Positions 1 through 8,080 of a stretch of 39,138 nt of DNA are shown here, piece by piece (within the stretch, counting starts at the first letter, position 1; each line of letters begins with the position of its first letter). Below the pieces are notes generated by a model that saw only the letters and a program-made list of their open reading frames with translations, made no database searches and was not told the DNA's origin. A program made the translations under genes and the position numbers. The stretch covers positions 1 to 39,138 of the forward strand of contig ONDR01000019.1 of assembly GCA_900316675.1 (NCBI GenBank), given 5' to 3'. This DNA comes from an uncultured Bacteroidales bacterium. GTDB lineage: Bacteria; Bacteroidota; Bacteroidia; Bacteroidales; UBA932.

Positions 1-1
1 C

Positions 2-316
2 TGCCTGGTCACCTTGAACGTAGAGATTGACGGGCAGGACGCCCCTATCTCAGTGGCAGCCGACCATAGCCTTGCCGGAACGATGTTCCGCAACATCAAC
101 ACCCTGGAAAACTACACCATACCTGTCATAGCAGGCGGCACAACACAGATGCAGGTCCTCAAAGGCATTTACATGATAGCCTTTGATGCCGATGCTATCC
201 TTGCCGACGGCTCAAGCCGCAGGGTAAGGTCATCCCAGTACAGTTCGCCCGAAAAGGCAGTGAACCTGACCGACAACAACTGCACCGTAACCCTTAAACT
301 GATTGTATTGCAATGA
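2..316 (+). CDS. C-terminal fragment of a surface-operon protein (5' cut by window edge)
   Basis: An open frame runs in from the left edge and stops with TGA at 314-316, leaving about 104 residues. No start codon is needed, because the frame is open back to base 2; the TTG at 14 is probably internal. The visible part alternates beta-strand-like hydrophobic and polar segments, has no membrane segment and ends in a strand (VTLKLIVLQ). I do not recognise a catalytic motif. The stop overlaps the start of the next gene as ATGA, so the two are co-translated. Given the DUF6850 barrel and DUF4876 lipoprotein that follow, it is probably the beta-sandwich end of another secreted protein of the same operon. 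Function unknown. Confidence 0.7.
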   Translation, partial: CLVTLNVEIDGQDAPISVAADHSLAGTMFRNINTLENYTIPVIAGGTTQMQVLKGIYMIAFDADAILADGSSRRVRSSQYSSPEKAVNLTDNNCTVTLKLIVLQ

Positions 317-1830
317 CAGGAAAGATAATAATATCCGCTTTGACGGCAGTGCTTGCAAGCTTTACCGCAGCTGGCCAGGACAGCCTTTTGGTGCGCCTGT
401 ACGATAAGGCGCAACCAATTAAGGCAGAAACGTTTACACCCGCACTTACTGACGTTTCGATGCTCTTTGTCCCCTGGATGGCAGGTACAACTACGGAAGC
501 GCTTTACAACTTCAGCCGCCAGGGCAAGGCCGTTTTTACCCAGAACGGCAAAGGCCTTGACATGGGAGAATTCAAAGCATCTTCCCTTAAATTCCTTAGA
601 AAGGACCGTGCTGTTAAAGGCTCCGTATCGTACCAAAGAGGCGTAAAAAAAGACGTATGCTGGAATACATCGTCAGACTATGAGCTTCTGTATCCTTACG
701 TAATGGCTGACACCGTCGGAGGCAAGCTGCAAATGGAGCAGTACGCCTTTGCCGGAGCCTACGCCGGAAGCATTGGAGAATGGAAATACGGCATTGGAGG
801 CAGCTACAGGGCACTTCACGAATACCGTCAGACGGATCCCAGACCCAGAAACATAACGTCGGACCTGAGCCTTAGGCTGTCGGCCGGCAGGGTGTTCGGT
901 CACTATATCCTTTCTGCATCGGCATCGTACCGCAGATACCATCAGTTACAATCTGTAACTTTCCTTAGCCCGAAGGGGGCCAATACGGCCGAATTTCATT
1001 TAACAGGACTTGGAACGCATTATGCCAGACTTGCAGGTACCGGTACGCTTACCAACCTTCGTTTCAGGGGAAACGGCTTCAGCACGGCCATCCAACTGCA
1101 AAAAGATACGGCCGAGGGTCTGTCAGCATCGGCAGAATACAGTCAGTTCCAATATGTAAGGCATCTTCCAAACCAGAACGAAGTCCCCTATTCAAAACTG
1201 CTTACCCAGAACGTCAATGCATTTGCAGCATACAGGGGCAGAATCGGCGGCAAACTGCTTTACGGATTGAGGCTTAACCTTGGCTACGAGCTGCGCCAAG
1301 GAGACGAGGCAATTATTCCAAACACCATTGCAAGTGGAGCCGAAGGCCTGAAGTATCTAACACTGTATAGGAACAGGATGCCGTCGGCAGAACTGACCGG
1401 ACTTGTACAAACCCAAGCAGCAGGAGGCACGCTTTCATTTGAGGCCGGAACCGGATACAATGCTTCCGATGCCGTACGCAAAGGTGCCGACAACCGTATG
1501 AAAATCCAGTCTGTCCGCGGCTTCGGTGCCCTTGGGCTCGCATTTACAAAAGGACGCATCATGACCGATGTCAAACTTGCCTTCGGCATGACTGCACACC
1601 CCGGTTGCAGCATCTTCCTCCCCTTACGGACGGAGAGGTTTTTAGAGAAGCACTACATTGCCATGTACGACAGGCTGAAAGAGAGTTCCTTCGACTTCCG
1701 CCTTACCGGCAAATTGGCCTGCAGCCTTGGCAAAATTGCCCTCACAATAAAGCCGGATGCAACTGTAATAAGATGGAACTCAGGCGCTTATGCGCTTACA
1801 GGAAGCATCGGCGCAGGAATAGAATTTTAA
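313..1830 (+). CDS. DUF6850-type outer-membrane beta-barrel protein
   Basis: 505 residues. An N-terminal signal peptide (residues 1-21, ending TAAGQ) is followed by a long run of alternating aromatic/hydrophobic and polar strands, typical of a transmembrane beta-barrel. The chain ends in a terminal phenylalanine (GAGIEF), the usual outer-membrane assembly signal. Overall character and position beside a DUF4876 protein match the DUF6850 barrels of Bacteroidales; I recognise this from family resemblance, not from a catalytic motif. There is no plug domain or TonB box, so active TonB-dependent import is not supported. The start overlaps the preceding stop (ATGA), and a DUF4876 lipoprotein follows 17 bases after the stop. 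Probably an outer-membrane partner of the two neighbouring surface proteins; substrate unknown. Confidence 0.72.
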   Translation: MTGKIIISALTAVLASFTAAGQDSLLVRLYDKAQPIKAETFTPALTDVSMLFVPWMAGTTTEALYNFSRQGKAVFTQNGKGLDMGEFKASSLKFLRKDRAVKGSVSYQRGVKKDVCWNTSSDYELLYPYVMADTVGGKLQMEQYAFAGAYAGSIGEWKYGIGGSYRALHEYRQTDPRPRNITSDLSLRLSAGRVFGHYILSASASYRRYHQLQSVTFLSPKGANTAEFHLTGLGTHYARLAGTGTLTNLRFRGNGFSTAIQLQKDTAEGLSASAEYSQFQYVRHLPNQNEVPYSKLLTQNVNAFAAYRGRIGGKLLYGLRLNLGYELRQGDEAIIPNTIASGAEGLKYLTLYRNRMPSAELTGLVQTQAAGGTLSFEAGTGYNASDAVRKGADNRMKIQSVRGFGALGLAFTKGRIMTDVKLAFGMTAHPGCSIFLPLRTERFLEKHYIAMYDRLKESSFDFRLTGKLACSLGKIALTIKPDATVIRWNSGAYALTGSIGAGIEF

Positions 1831-1847
1831 TATAAAACAATATCATC

Positions 1848-3308
1848 ATGAAACTTTACAAAACAATCATCCTGGCTGCAGCCGCACTGTTTGAGGTAAG
1901 CTGCAGCAACGATCCTGAAACCGAGCTGGAACTCACAGCCGAAAACATTCAGGTCAGCTCCGTAGGTGGCACTCAGACCTTCAACATTAACTGCAACGCA
2001 GACTGGACTATCTCTGTTCCGGCTGCAGCCGACTGGCTTACCGTAAACCCCACCTCAGGTTCAAAGAGCGCTACCATTACCGTTACCATCCAGCCTTACG
2101 AGGATGCAACCGGACGCAGCACCACCCTTACAGTAACTTCTGAAAACCTTGTAAGGTCCCTTTCAATTGTACAGACCCGTCCCGAGGTTCCTGCAGACCC
2201 CGCAGAACAGGTAGTTAACGTTCGCGCAGGAGCAAAAGAACTGACAATTGACGCTCCCCAGGGATATGTTTACAAAGTATCCGCTCCTAAAGACGGCTTT
2301 ATCACCGTGGGCGACTGCACCAAGGAGTCCATTGTCCTGACAGTTGCAGAGAATGCAACCGGAAAAGACAGGGAGGCAGAAGTGCTCATCCTTACTACCG
2401 ACGACAAAGAACTTGCACAGGTTACTGTAAAGCAGGGCTGGAGGTATGTAAATCCCGGCGACGTCCTGATTGAAGAGGTCTTCTTCACCGGAACTTTGAA
2501 CGAGACCAACAGCACAGCCGTAGGAGAGCAGTACATCAAGTTCACCAACAACTCTGACGAGACTCTCTACATGGACGGTCTTATCTTTGCCGCAGAGAAT
2601 TTCTTCTACAGCCAGATGACAAGCGTAGGCTCTTATTGGGCTCACCCCGAACTTGAGGATGCCATCTGCATCGAGAACGCTTACAGGTTCCCCGGAAACG
2701 GTACCGAGCACCCTGTAGAAGCAGGCAAGTCAATAATCCTGGCCCTGGCAGCACAGAACTACAGCGCCGACAACGCCAACGCAATAGACCTTAGCGGCGC
2801 CGACTTCGAGATTTATGAAGAGAACGACAGGTACCCTGACATCGACAACCCCGATGTTCCCAATGTTGACGTACTTTTCAAGCGTTCACAGAGCCTTACT
2901 TCACTTCACAACAGAGGATACGAGAGCTACGCACTTTTTGCACTTCCCCCGGCAATGACTCTGGAGACTTTCGAGGCAGAGTACAAATATGACGTAACCA
3001 TCACCTTCTGGATGAATGGCGCTCCGCTGACAACTTCCCAGTTGCTTTCACGTGCTCCTACCGCTTACCGCATTCCCAACGAGTGGGTTGTAGACGGCGT
3101 AAACTGCGGTGTAAGCCAGTACTTCAACGCGCCCCAGTTCAATTCAAGCATTGATGCAGGTTACACCGGTTGCGGTACAGTGGACAACGACCAGACCCGT
3201 TTCGGCAAGAGCACAATCAGGAAGAAAGACGCAAAGGGCAAGCTTGTAGATACTAACAATTCAACAAACGACTTTACAGGAGATAGTACACCTTCATTGA
3301 AGAAATAG
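1848..3308 (+). CDS. BACON-domain DUF4876 surface lipoprotein
   Basis: 486 residues. A signal peptide leads to Cys19 followed by Ser-Asn-Asp-Pro-Glu; acidic residues right after the lipid cysteine are typical of Bacteroidetes lipoproteins exported to the cell surface. The lipobox is slightly atypical (E-V-S-C). Residues about 30-110 form a BACON domain (TFNINCNADWTI, WLTVNPTSG), and 115-200 look like a second, BACON-like sandwich. From about 200 to the end the protein matches DUF4876 (segments ending in RIPNEW and the late FGKSTIRKK). BACON domains often bind carbohydrate or mucin in this phylum; the DUF4876 role is unknown. It is the last gene of the surface operon, before the rpmH promoter. 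Confidence 0.8.
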   Translation: MKLYKTIILAAAALFEVSCSNDPETELELTAENIQVSSVGGTQTFNINCNADWTISVPAAADWLTVNPTSGSKSATITVTIQPYEDATGRSTTLTVTSENLVRSLSIVQTRPEVPADPAEQVVNVRAGAKELTIDAPQGYVYKVSAPKDGFITVGDCTKESIVLTVAENATGKDREAEVLILTTDDKELAQVTVKQGWRYVNPGDVLIEEVFFTGTLNETNSTAVGEQYIKFTNNSDETLYMDGLIFAAENFFYSQMTSVGSYWAHPELEDAICIENAYRFPGNGTEHPVEAGKSIILALAAQNYSADNANAIDLSGADFEIYEENDRYPDIDNPDVPNVDVLFKRSQSLTSLHNRGYESYALFALPPAMTLETFEAEYKYDVTITFWMNGAPLTTSQLLSRAPTAYRIPNEWVVDGVNCGVSQYFNAPQFNSSIDAGYTGCGTVDNDQTRFGKSTIRKKDAKGKLVDTNNSTNDFTGDSTPSLKK

Positions 3309-3318
3309 CTTAAAAAAA

Positions 3319-3349
3319 TTTGTTATTATTTTCAAAATAATTACCTTTG
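3319..3349 (+). promoter_or_regulatory. Promoter of rpmH (TTTG-N19-TACCTTTG)
   Basis: TTTG at 3319-3322, 19 bases, then TACCTTTG at 3342-3349: an exact match to the Bacteroidetes housekeeping promoter. The rpmH start lies 57 bases downstream. Confidence 0.85.
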
Positions 3350-3406
3350 CACTCCTATTTCCGCGCAAAGTGGATTTTGAATGAATAATAATAAAAATAG
3401 CATACA

Positions 3407-3559
3407 ATGAAAAGAACATTCCAACCTTCAAGACGTAAACGCGTTAACAAGCACGGTTTCCGCGAGCGTATGTCCACTCCCAACGGACGTCGCGTTCTTG
3501 CAGCTCGCCGTCGTCACGGCCGCAAGAAACTCTCCGTTTCTTCAGAGGACCGCTTCTAG
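3407..3559 (+). CDS. rpmH: Ribosomal protein bL34
   Basis: 50 residues, very basic, with the diagnostic bL34 start [10 protein letters not shown] and a core reading [13 protein letters not shown], followed by the RRRHGRKKL tail region. bL34 sits in the large subunit near 23S rRNA domains I and III. Length is within the usual 44-53. The gene has its own consensus promoter and is followed 12 bases after the stop by a strong hairpin terminator, so it is monocistronic here instead of joined to rnpA as in many bacteria. The leader has no Shine-Dalgarno sequence, as usual for the phylum. Confidence 0.97.
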   Translation: MKRTFQPSRRKRVNKHGFRERMSTPNGRRVLAARRRHGRKKLSVSSEDRF

Positions 3560-3571
3560 AAAATAAAAAAG

Positions 3572-3598
3572 TCCGCTGCACAAGCAGCGGATTTTTTT
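3572..3598 (+). terminator. Rho-independent terminator of rpmH
   Basis: Perfect 8-bp stem (TCCGCTGC / GCAGCGGA) with ACAA loop, followed by seven T residues. Confidence 0.93.
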
Positions 3599-3599
3599 G

Positions 3600-3607
3600 T
3601 ATTTTTG
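3600..3607 (+). promoter_or_regulatory. -7 box upstream of tadA
   Basis: TATTTTTG matches TAnnTTTG. No convincing -33 TTTG is seen, since the rpmH terminator occupies that place. The tadA ATG follows 15 bases later, giving a very short leader. Confidence 0.55.
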
Positions 3608-3622
3608 CAAAAACGCAGTACA

Positions 3623-4060
3623 ATGGAGCAGTCAGACGAAAGATTCATGCGCGAGGCCCTTCTGGAGGCCAAGGCTTCCCTGGCAGAAGGAGAAATTCCC
3701 ATCGGGGCGGTTGTGGTTTGCAAAGGCCGCATTATCGGCCGTGGACACAATATGACAGAGCGTCTGAACGACCCTACTGCGCATGCAGAAATGATAGCCA
3801 TCACGGCCGCAACGGAGGCCATAGGCGGCAAATACCTGACAGACTGCACATTATATGTTACCGTCGAACCCTGTCCCATGTGCGCCGGTGCACTTAACTG
3901 GGCCCAGATAAGCAGAATTGTCTACGGGGCATCGGACCCCAAACGGGGCAGCACACTTTTCTCCCCTTCCCTCTTCCATCCAAAAACAGAAGTAGCAGGC
4001 GGAGTGCTTGCAGATGAATGCGGCACCCTTATGAAGGAATTCTTTAAAGAGAAAAGATAA
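3623..4060 (+). CDS. tadA: tRNA adenosine(34) deaminase
   Basis: 145 residues from the ATG at 3623; an in-frame TTG at 3605 lies inside the -7 box and is rejected. This zinc deaminase converts A34 of tRNA to inosine, classically in tRNA-Arg(ACG). The zinc-binding and catalytic signature is present: His54-Ala-Glu56 with Glu56 as proton shuttle, then PCPMC with Cys84 and Cys87. The N terminus (FMREALLEAKAS) and the NDPTAHAE segment fit TadA better than guanine or cytidine deaminases. It ends two bases before the end of the convergent alr. A tRNA-Pro with A34 elsewhere in this window makes its substrate range worth attention. Confidence 0.94.
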   Translation: MEQSDERFMREALLEAKASLAEGEIPIGAVVVCKGRIIGRGHNMTERLNDPTAHAEMIAITAATEAIGGKYLTDCTLYVTVEPCPMCAGALNWAQISRIVYGASDPKRGSTLFSPSLFHPKTEVAGGVLADECGTLMKEFFKEKR

Positions 4061-4062
4061 GT

Positions 4063-5181
4063 TTACTTAACGACCATACGGTCTACGCGACGCGGCAGGC
4101 TGGTCATAATCTCGTAAGGGATAGTGCCCAGGATGTCTGCAAGTTCAGATGCGGTAGGATCATCCCCAAAAATAGTAACGACATCTCCCACGGCGGCGTC
4201 CGTACCGGTAACGTCAAGCATGCACATATCCATGCAGATATTGCCGATTGTGGGCACCCTCTTGCCGCATACAGAGAAAGTGGCATTACCGCGGCCCAGA
4301 CGGCGGTCGATTCCGTCTGCATAGCCCACCGGAATGGTTGCAATCTTGGTACCTCCCGGTGCGACGCAACCCCATCGTCCATAACCGATTGTTCCGTCTT
4401 CCGGCTTCAATTCCTTGATCTGCAATATCTTGCATTTCAGCGATGCCACAGGTGACAATTGCACCCCGGGCAGGCAGCTAATTCCATAAATACCGATACC
4501 CAGGCGGACCATATCGTACTGATACTCTGTGAAGCGCTCTATGCCGGCAGAGTTAAGTATATGATACATAGGCTTATAGCCAAGGGTCTGGGTGATGCGC
4601 GCCGCACCCTCGTCAAAAAGGGATATCTGGCCAAGGGTAAAGGCATCCTCGCGCGGGTCTTCGGCCGCAGCAAGATGGGAATAAATGGACTTGACCTTTA
4701 TTTCATGGATGCTTCCAAGCGACTGACAAAGCTGGTCCAGCTCTGACTTCATGAAGCCAAGACGATGCATGCCTGTATCCAGTTTGATGTGGACGGGATA
4801 ATCCTTGATGCCGGCCTTTGAAAGCACCTTGCGTATCTTGGTAAGGGCATACATATTGGGTATGCCGGGTTCAAGACGGTATTTGATGATATCTTCGTAG
4901 GCATCCGTGCCGGCAGTCAGCACCAGGATAGGAAGGCTGATACCGGCTTTACGAAGCTCTATTCCTTCTACCGGCAGCGCTACGGCCAGGTAGTCCGCGC
5001 CGGCCTGCTGCAGCATTGCTGCCAGTTCCACCGCACCGTGACCATATCCATTGGCCTTCATCAGCACAAGGAGTTTAGTCTTAGGCTCCAGTTTGGAACG
5101 GAAATAGGTATAATTTGCAAGAAGGCCGGATGCACTGAGCTCCAACCTTGAAAAATCGTTATTCCTTCCAAATTCGTTCAT
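4063..5181 (-). CDS. alr: Alanine racemase
   Basis: 372 residues, a complete single-domain-pair Alr. The PLP lysine is Lys42 in VLMKANGYGHGA. The second catalytic residue, a tyrosine, lies in VGYADGIDRRL in the C-terminal half. NICMDMCMLDVT and the closing IPYEIMTSLPRRV are also family hallmarks. It makes D-alanine for peptidoglycan. Many Bacteroidetes carry Alr fused behind a MurF domain; this copy is free-standing. A near-consensus -7 box, TATCTTTA on the minus strand at 5200-5207, lies 18 bases before the start. The gene converges on tadA with only two bases between the stops and no separate terminator. Confidence 0.96.
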   Translation of the reverse strand: MNEFGRNNDFSRLELSASGLLANYTYFRSKLEPKTKLLVLMKANGYGHGAVELAAMLQQAGADYLAVALPVEGIELRKAGISLPILVLTAGTDAYEDIIKYRLEPGIPNMYALTKIRKVLSKAGIKDYPVHIKLDTGMHRLGFMKSELDQLCQSLGSIHEIKVKSIYSHLAAAEDPREDAFTLGQISLFDEGAARITQTLGYKPMYHILNSAGIERFTEYQYDMVRLGIGIYGISCLPGVQLSPVASLKCKILQIKELKPEDGTIGYGRWGCVAPGGTKIATIPVGYADGIDRRLGRGNATFSVCGKRVPTIGNICMDMCMLDVTGTDAAVGDVVTIFGDDPTASELADILGTIPYEIMTSLPRRVDRMVVK

Positions 5182-5239
5182 TCCTTTCCAATTTGGATGT
5201 AAAGATAGAAATATTCATGGAAAACTGGCATATTTTTAG

Positions 5240-5247
5240 TAAGTTTG
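5240..5247 (+). promoter_or_regulatory. -7 box upstream of the zinc peptidase
   Basis: TAAGTTTG matches TAnnTTTG, 20 bases before the ATG at 5268; the -33 region is weak. Confidence 0.55.
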
Positions 5248-5267
5248 TATGATTAAATTTTAGAATT

Positions 5268-5930
5268 ATGATTTGGATAATTATTGGTGCTATATTTCTG
5301 CTCAGCCTTCTTGTGCAGCAGACTTTGAAGAGTAAAATGAAGAAGTATTCAAAGGTTCCTACCGGCCTTACAGGCGCGCAGGTTGCCCAGAAGATGCTTC
5401 AGGAAAACGGCATATACGACGTTACCGTCAATCGCGTAGATGGCTTCCTTACAGACCACTACAATCCCGCCACTAAGCAGGTAAACCTAAGCTCAGACGT
5501 TTATAACGGCAACAACATAGCCTCTGTATCCGTCGCTGCACATGAATGCGGCCACGCCCTGCAGCATGCGAAGGGTTATGCTCCCCTCAAGATGCGCAGC
5601 GCCATGGTTCCTGCCGTTAACTTTGCAAGCTACACAGTTCAGTTCGTGCTTCTGCTTGGCGTGCTTATGATCAATTCTTTCCCGGCCCTGATATGGATAG
5701 GCATAGGCTTGTTTGCCCTCACTACCCTGTTCAGTTTCATCACCCTGCCGGTAGAGATTAACGCCAGCGCACGTGCCGTCCGCTGGCTGGAGAATGCAGG
5801 CATCACCACCTACGAAACCAAACCCATGGCCATCAACGGCCTTAAGTGGGCAGCCTATACATATGTAGTAGCAGCTCTTGGTTCACTTGCTACGCTCATC
5901 TACTACATAATGATCGCTCAGCGCAGATAA
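5268..5930 (+). CDS. Membrane zinc metallopeptidase (DUF2265/Zn_protease_2 type)
   Basis: 220 residues. An N-terminal membrane segment (2-18) is followed by a soluble part containing the zinc motif HECGH at 92-96 within SVAAHECGHALQHAKGY; His92 and His96 should bind zinc and Glu93 should activate water. Hydrophobic segments follow at about 113-135, 140-160 and 198-215. Length and layout match the YugP-like neutral zinc metallopeptidases (PF04298), widespread and of unknown substrate. It probably works at the inner membrane. Single gene between alr and tRNA-Gln, with its own -7 box. Confidence 0.9.
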   Translation: MIWIIIGAIFLLSLLVQQTLKSKMKKYSKVPTGLTGAQVAQKMLQENGIYDVTVNRVDGFLTDHYNPATKQVNLSSDVYNGNNIASVSVAAHECGHALQHAKGYAPLKMRSAMVPAVNFASYTVQFVLLLGVLMINSFPALIWIGIGLFALTTLFSFITLPVEINASARAVRWLENAGITTYETKPMAINGLKWAAYTYVVAALGSLATLIYYIMIAQRR

Positions 5931-5953
5931 AGGCAGGTTTTTAAAAAAATTGC

Positions 5954-5961
5954 TATATTTG
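5954..5961 (+). promoter_or_regulatory. -7 box of tRNA-Gln
   Basis: TATATTTG matches TAnnTTTG, 12 bases before the mature tRNA. No clear -33 element. Confidence 0.65.
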
Positions 5962-5973
5962 CAGGACATTTCT

Positions 5974-6047
5974 TGAGGTATGGTGTAATGGCAGCACCAG
6001 GGATTTTGGTTCCCTTAGTAGAGGTTCGAATCCTCTTACCTCAACCA
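5974..6047 (+). tRNA. tRNA-Gln (anticodon TTG)
   Basis: Full cloverleaf: acceptor TGAGGTA/TACCTCA, anticodon stem AGGGA/TCCCT around loop TTTTGGT giving TTG, T-arm GAGGTTCGAATCCTC. Discriminator A and CCA are encoded (6045-6047). Confidence 0.95.
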
Positions 6048-6082
6048 CTAAATTCTAACAACCTGTCTTTCAGACCAATACC

Positions 6083-6658
6083 ATGAATCACGCTTACATT
6101 TTCCTTGCCGACGGCTTTGAAGAAGTTGAAGCCCTGGCTACGCTGGACGTACTCCGCCGCGCAGGCGTTTATGCCCGCACTGTGTCCATTTCTGACAGCT
6201 TCCACGTTACCGGAGCACACGACATCCAGGTAATAGCAGACTACACTTACGAGATTTTCTGCGCAGAAGAAGAGGAGCTTGACAGCAGTGACGTACTGGT
6301 CTTCCCCGGCGGCATGCCCGGGTCTTCAAACCTTGCAGAAGATGAGGACCTGATAGATCTGATGAGGGACCATTATTCCCACGACGGCATTATTGCTGGC
6401 ATCTGCGCCGCTCCGGGCCTTGTTCTTTCGCAGAACGATGCCTCCCTGCTGAAGGGCAAAAGGTTCACCTGCTACGATGGTTGTGAAGCGCCCATGATAG
6501 AGAAAGGTGCCATTTATCAGGCTGTTCCCGCAGTCAGCGACGGCAAACTTATCACAGGCAGGGGTCCTGCCTTCGCCCTAGACTTTGCTCTTGAAATAGT
6601 AAAGGCTGTAAGAGGAGAAGAAGTTGCCGCAAAAGTCAAGAAAGGGCTGCTTCTTTAA
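6083..6658 (+). CDS. DJ-1/PfpI-family protein (YajL-like)
   Basis: 191 residues, the usual length for the DJ-1/YajL branch. The start IFLADGFEEVEALATLDVLRRAG is characteristic; Glu13/14 correspond to the conserved acidic residue that tunes the cysteine. The nucleophile is Cys108 in the elbow GICAAPGL, preceded by the VFPGGMPG loop. Family members have been reported as chaperones, glyoxalases and deglycases of methylglyoxal adducts, and the true role is debated; a protein or carbonyl stress function is a fair inference. The gene sits just after tRNA-Gln and may share its transcript. It ends at a hairpin shared with the convergent lipoprotein gene. Confidence 0.9.
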   Translation: MNHAYIFLADGFEEVEALATLDVLRRAGVYARTVSISDSFHVTGAHDIQVIADYTYEIFCAEEEELDSSDVLVFPGGMPGSSNLAEDEDLIDLMRDHYSHDGIIAGICAAPGLVLSQNDASLLKGKRFTCYDGCEAPMIEKGAIYQAVPAVSDGKLITGRGPAFALDFALEIVKAVRGEEVAAKVKKGLLL

Positions 6659-6682
6659 GATACAATCGACAACATTATACAG

Positions 6683-6710
6683 TAAACGCCGGATTAATTT
6701 CCGGCGTTTA
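6683..6710. terminator. Hairpin between convergent genes
   Basis: 10-bp stem TAAACGCCGG/CCGGCGTTTA with an 8-base loop; A/T-rich on both sides, so it can serve both strands. The stop of the minus-strand gene (TAA, 6694-6696) lies in its loop. Confidence 0.75.
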
Positions 6711-7596
6711 TTATTTCAAGCATTTTCTTAAGTCCCGGAGGATCAAGCCTGCGGCCCAGTATGGTGCCGTCTCCGTCGATCAGGAACATGCATGGCGTAG
6801 CCAACACGCCGAACTTCCTTTGGAAATCACTCTCGATCTCAGGGTCCCAGAAATCTTTTACCTCGATGATGCCATTTCCTTCTGCCAGGGCGGCGAAGTG
6901 CTTTTCGCGCCACTTCTGCCATGCATCGGCATCCGAGCCGGCATAGAAGGCAATAAAGTCAAACGGAACACCCTTGTAGCCGTTGAAATACTCTTCCAAA
7001 AGAACAGACTCCGCCTTGCAGGTAGAGCAAGAGGTATTAAAGATGAACAATACCTTATAACGGCCGTCCGCGGGAAGTACTTCCTCCGGCTTGGCATCGT
7101 CCATAGGCGGATATGCCAGCAGCGACGGGGCCTTCTTTCCTATCAGGGACTGACGGTTGAAGTCTGCATATACGCGGGCGGATGCAAGTTCAGAATAATC
7201 CCTGAAGCTGACCTTACCAGGCACGAACCAATTGTCAGTCAAGTATATAGCTACAGCTTCATCGCCCATCAAGTTGGAAGAAATGAACTTGCTGTAAAGG
7301 TAAACTGCTATATGGTTGCGGACTAGTGAATCGGATGCAGAACTGATAAGGAAGTCGCACTCCTGGTATTTCTCTTCCGGAGTGATGAACTTCATTGCAT
7401 CCAGATACTGGTCAAGTTTGCTGTCCAGAACTTTGAGTTTTGCATCCTTAACGGTGTCTGCCGGGGCTTCCTGAACAGCAGGCGCAGCCGGGGCCTCCGG
7501 AGCAGCATGAGCCGCAGTGGCGGCCGGCTGCTTCAGCACCTTGTGAGAGCAACCCATCAGCACGCAGCAAAACAGTATGAGACTAAAAAAACGCAT
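6694..7596 (-). CDS. Thioredoxin-like (TlpA/DUF5106-type) lipoprotein
   Basis: 300 residues. A signal peptide ends in VLMGC, making Cys16 the lipid-carrying residue, followed by an Ala/Pro-rich linker (about 23-47). Residues 50-150 resemble the helical DUF5106-type region found before thioredoxin folds in Bacteroidetes. The thioredoxin part carries the active-site pair Cys190-Ser-Thr-Cys193 in FIFNTSCSTCKAE and the cis-proline loop LATPCMF. It is probably a periplasmic, membrane-anchored thiol-disulfide reductase; redox partner unknown. Its start is two bases past the coaD stop, so it is the last gene of the lon-ung-coaD operon. Confidence 0.83.
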   Translation of the reverse strand: MRFFSLILFCCVLMGCSHKVLKQPAATAAHAAPEAPAAPAVQEAPADTVKDAKLKVLDSKLDQYLDAMKFITPEEKYQECDFLISSASDSLVRNHIAVYLYSKFISSNLMGDEAVAIYLTDNWFVPGKVSFRDYSELASARVYADFNRQSLIGKKAPSLLAYPPMDDAKPEEVLPADGRYKVLFIFNTSCSTCKAESVLLEEYFNGYKGVPFDFIAFYAGSDADAWQKWREKHFAALAEGNGIIEVKDFWDPEIESDFQRKFGVLATPCMFLIDGDGTILGRRLDPPGLKKMLEIINAGN

Positions 7597-7598
7597 TT

Positions 7599-8069
7599 CT
7601 AAACTTCGTCAGGCAGTTTAACGCCCTTGGGCAGGAACAGTGACGTGTCACCATGATGTTTGAGCAAATCGCGTACCGCAGAGGATGAAATATGGGCGAA
7701 CTCCTGAGCTGTAGGAATTATCACGGTTTCAATTTCCGGGGCCAGAAGACGGTTTGCATCGGCAATAGAACGCTCTGTCTCGAAGTCAAGCATATTACGT
7801 ACTCCCCTGACTATCACGCGGATATCAAGCTCACGGCAGGTGTCTATAGTAAGGTTGTCGTACTTGATGACGGTAACGCCTTTAAGACCGGCAACAGCCT
7901 GGCGTATTATATCCATGCGCTGGTCCATGTCAAAGAAGCCGCGCTTGTCCTGATTGATACCCACGGCAACTACTACCTCGTCAAACATAACAAGGGCCCT
8001 TTTCAGTATATTCAAGTGGCCTGCGGTAAAGGGGTCGAAGGAACCGGGGAATAAAGCCTTATGTTTCAT
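7599..8069 (-). CDS. coaD: Phosphopantetheine adenylyltransferase
   Basis: 156 residues from the ATG at 8069 (MKHKALFPGSFDPFTAGH). It catalyses the penultimate step of coenzyme A synthesis, transferring AMP to 4'-phosphopantetheine. The nucleotidyltransferase signature TAGH is in place, as are the RGVRN core and the ISSSAVRD motif that holds ATP. Two starts are possible: the ATG at 8069 gives the standard N terminus, while an ATG at 8081 overlaps the ung stop as TAATG and adds four residues (MHNN). The overlap supports coupling to ung; the family alignment supports 8069. Confidence 0.95.
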   Translation of the reverse strand: MKHKALFPGSFDPFTAGHLNILKRALVMFDEVVVAVGINQDKRGFFDMDQRMDIIRQAVAGLKGVTVIKYDNLTIDTCRELDIRVIVRGVRNMLDFETERSIADANRLLAPEIETVIIPTAQEFAHISSSAVRDLLKHHGDTSLFLPKGVKLPDEV

Positions 8070-8080
8070 ATTATTATGCA

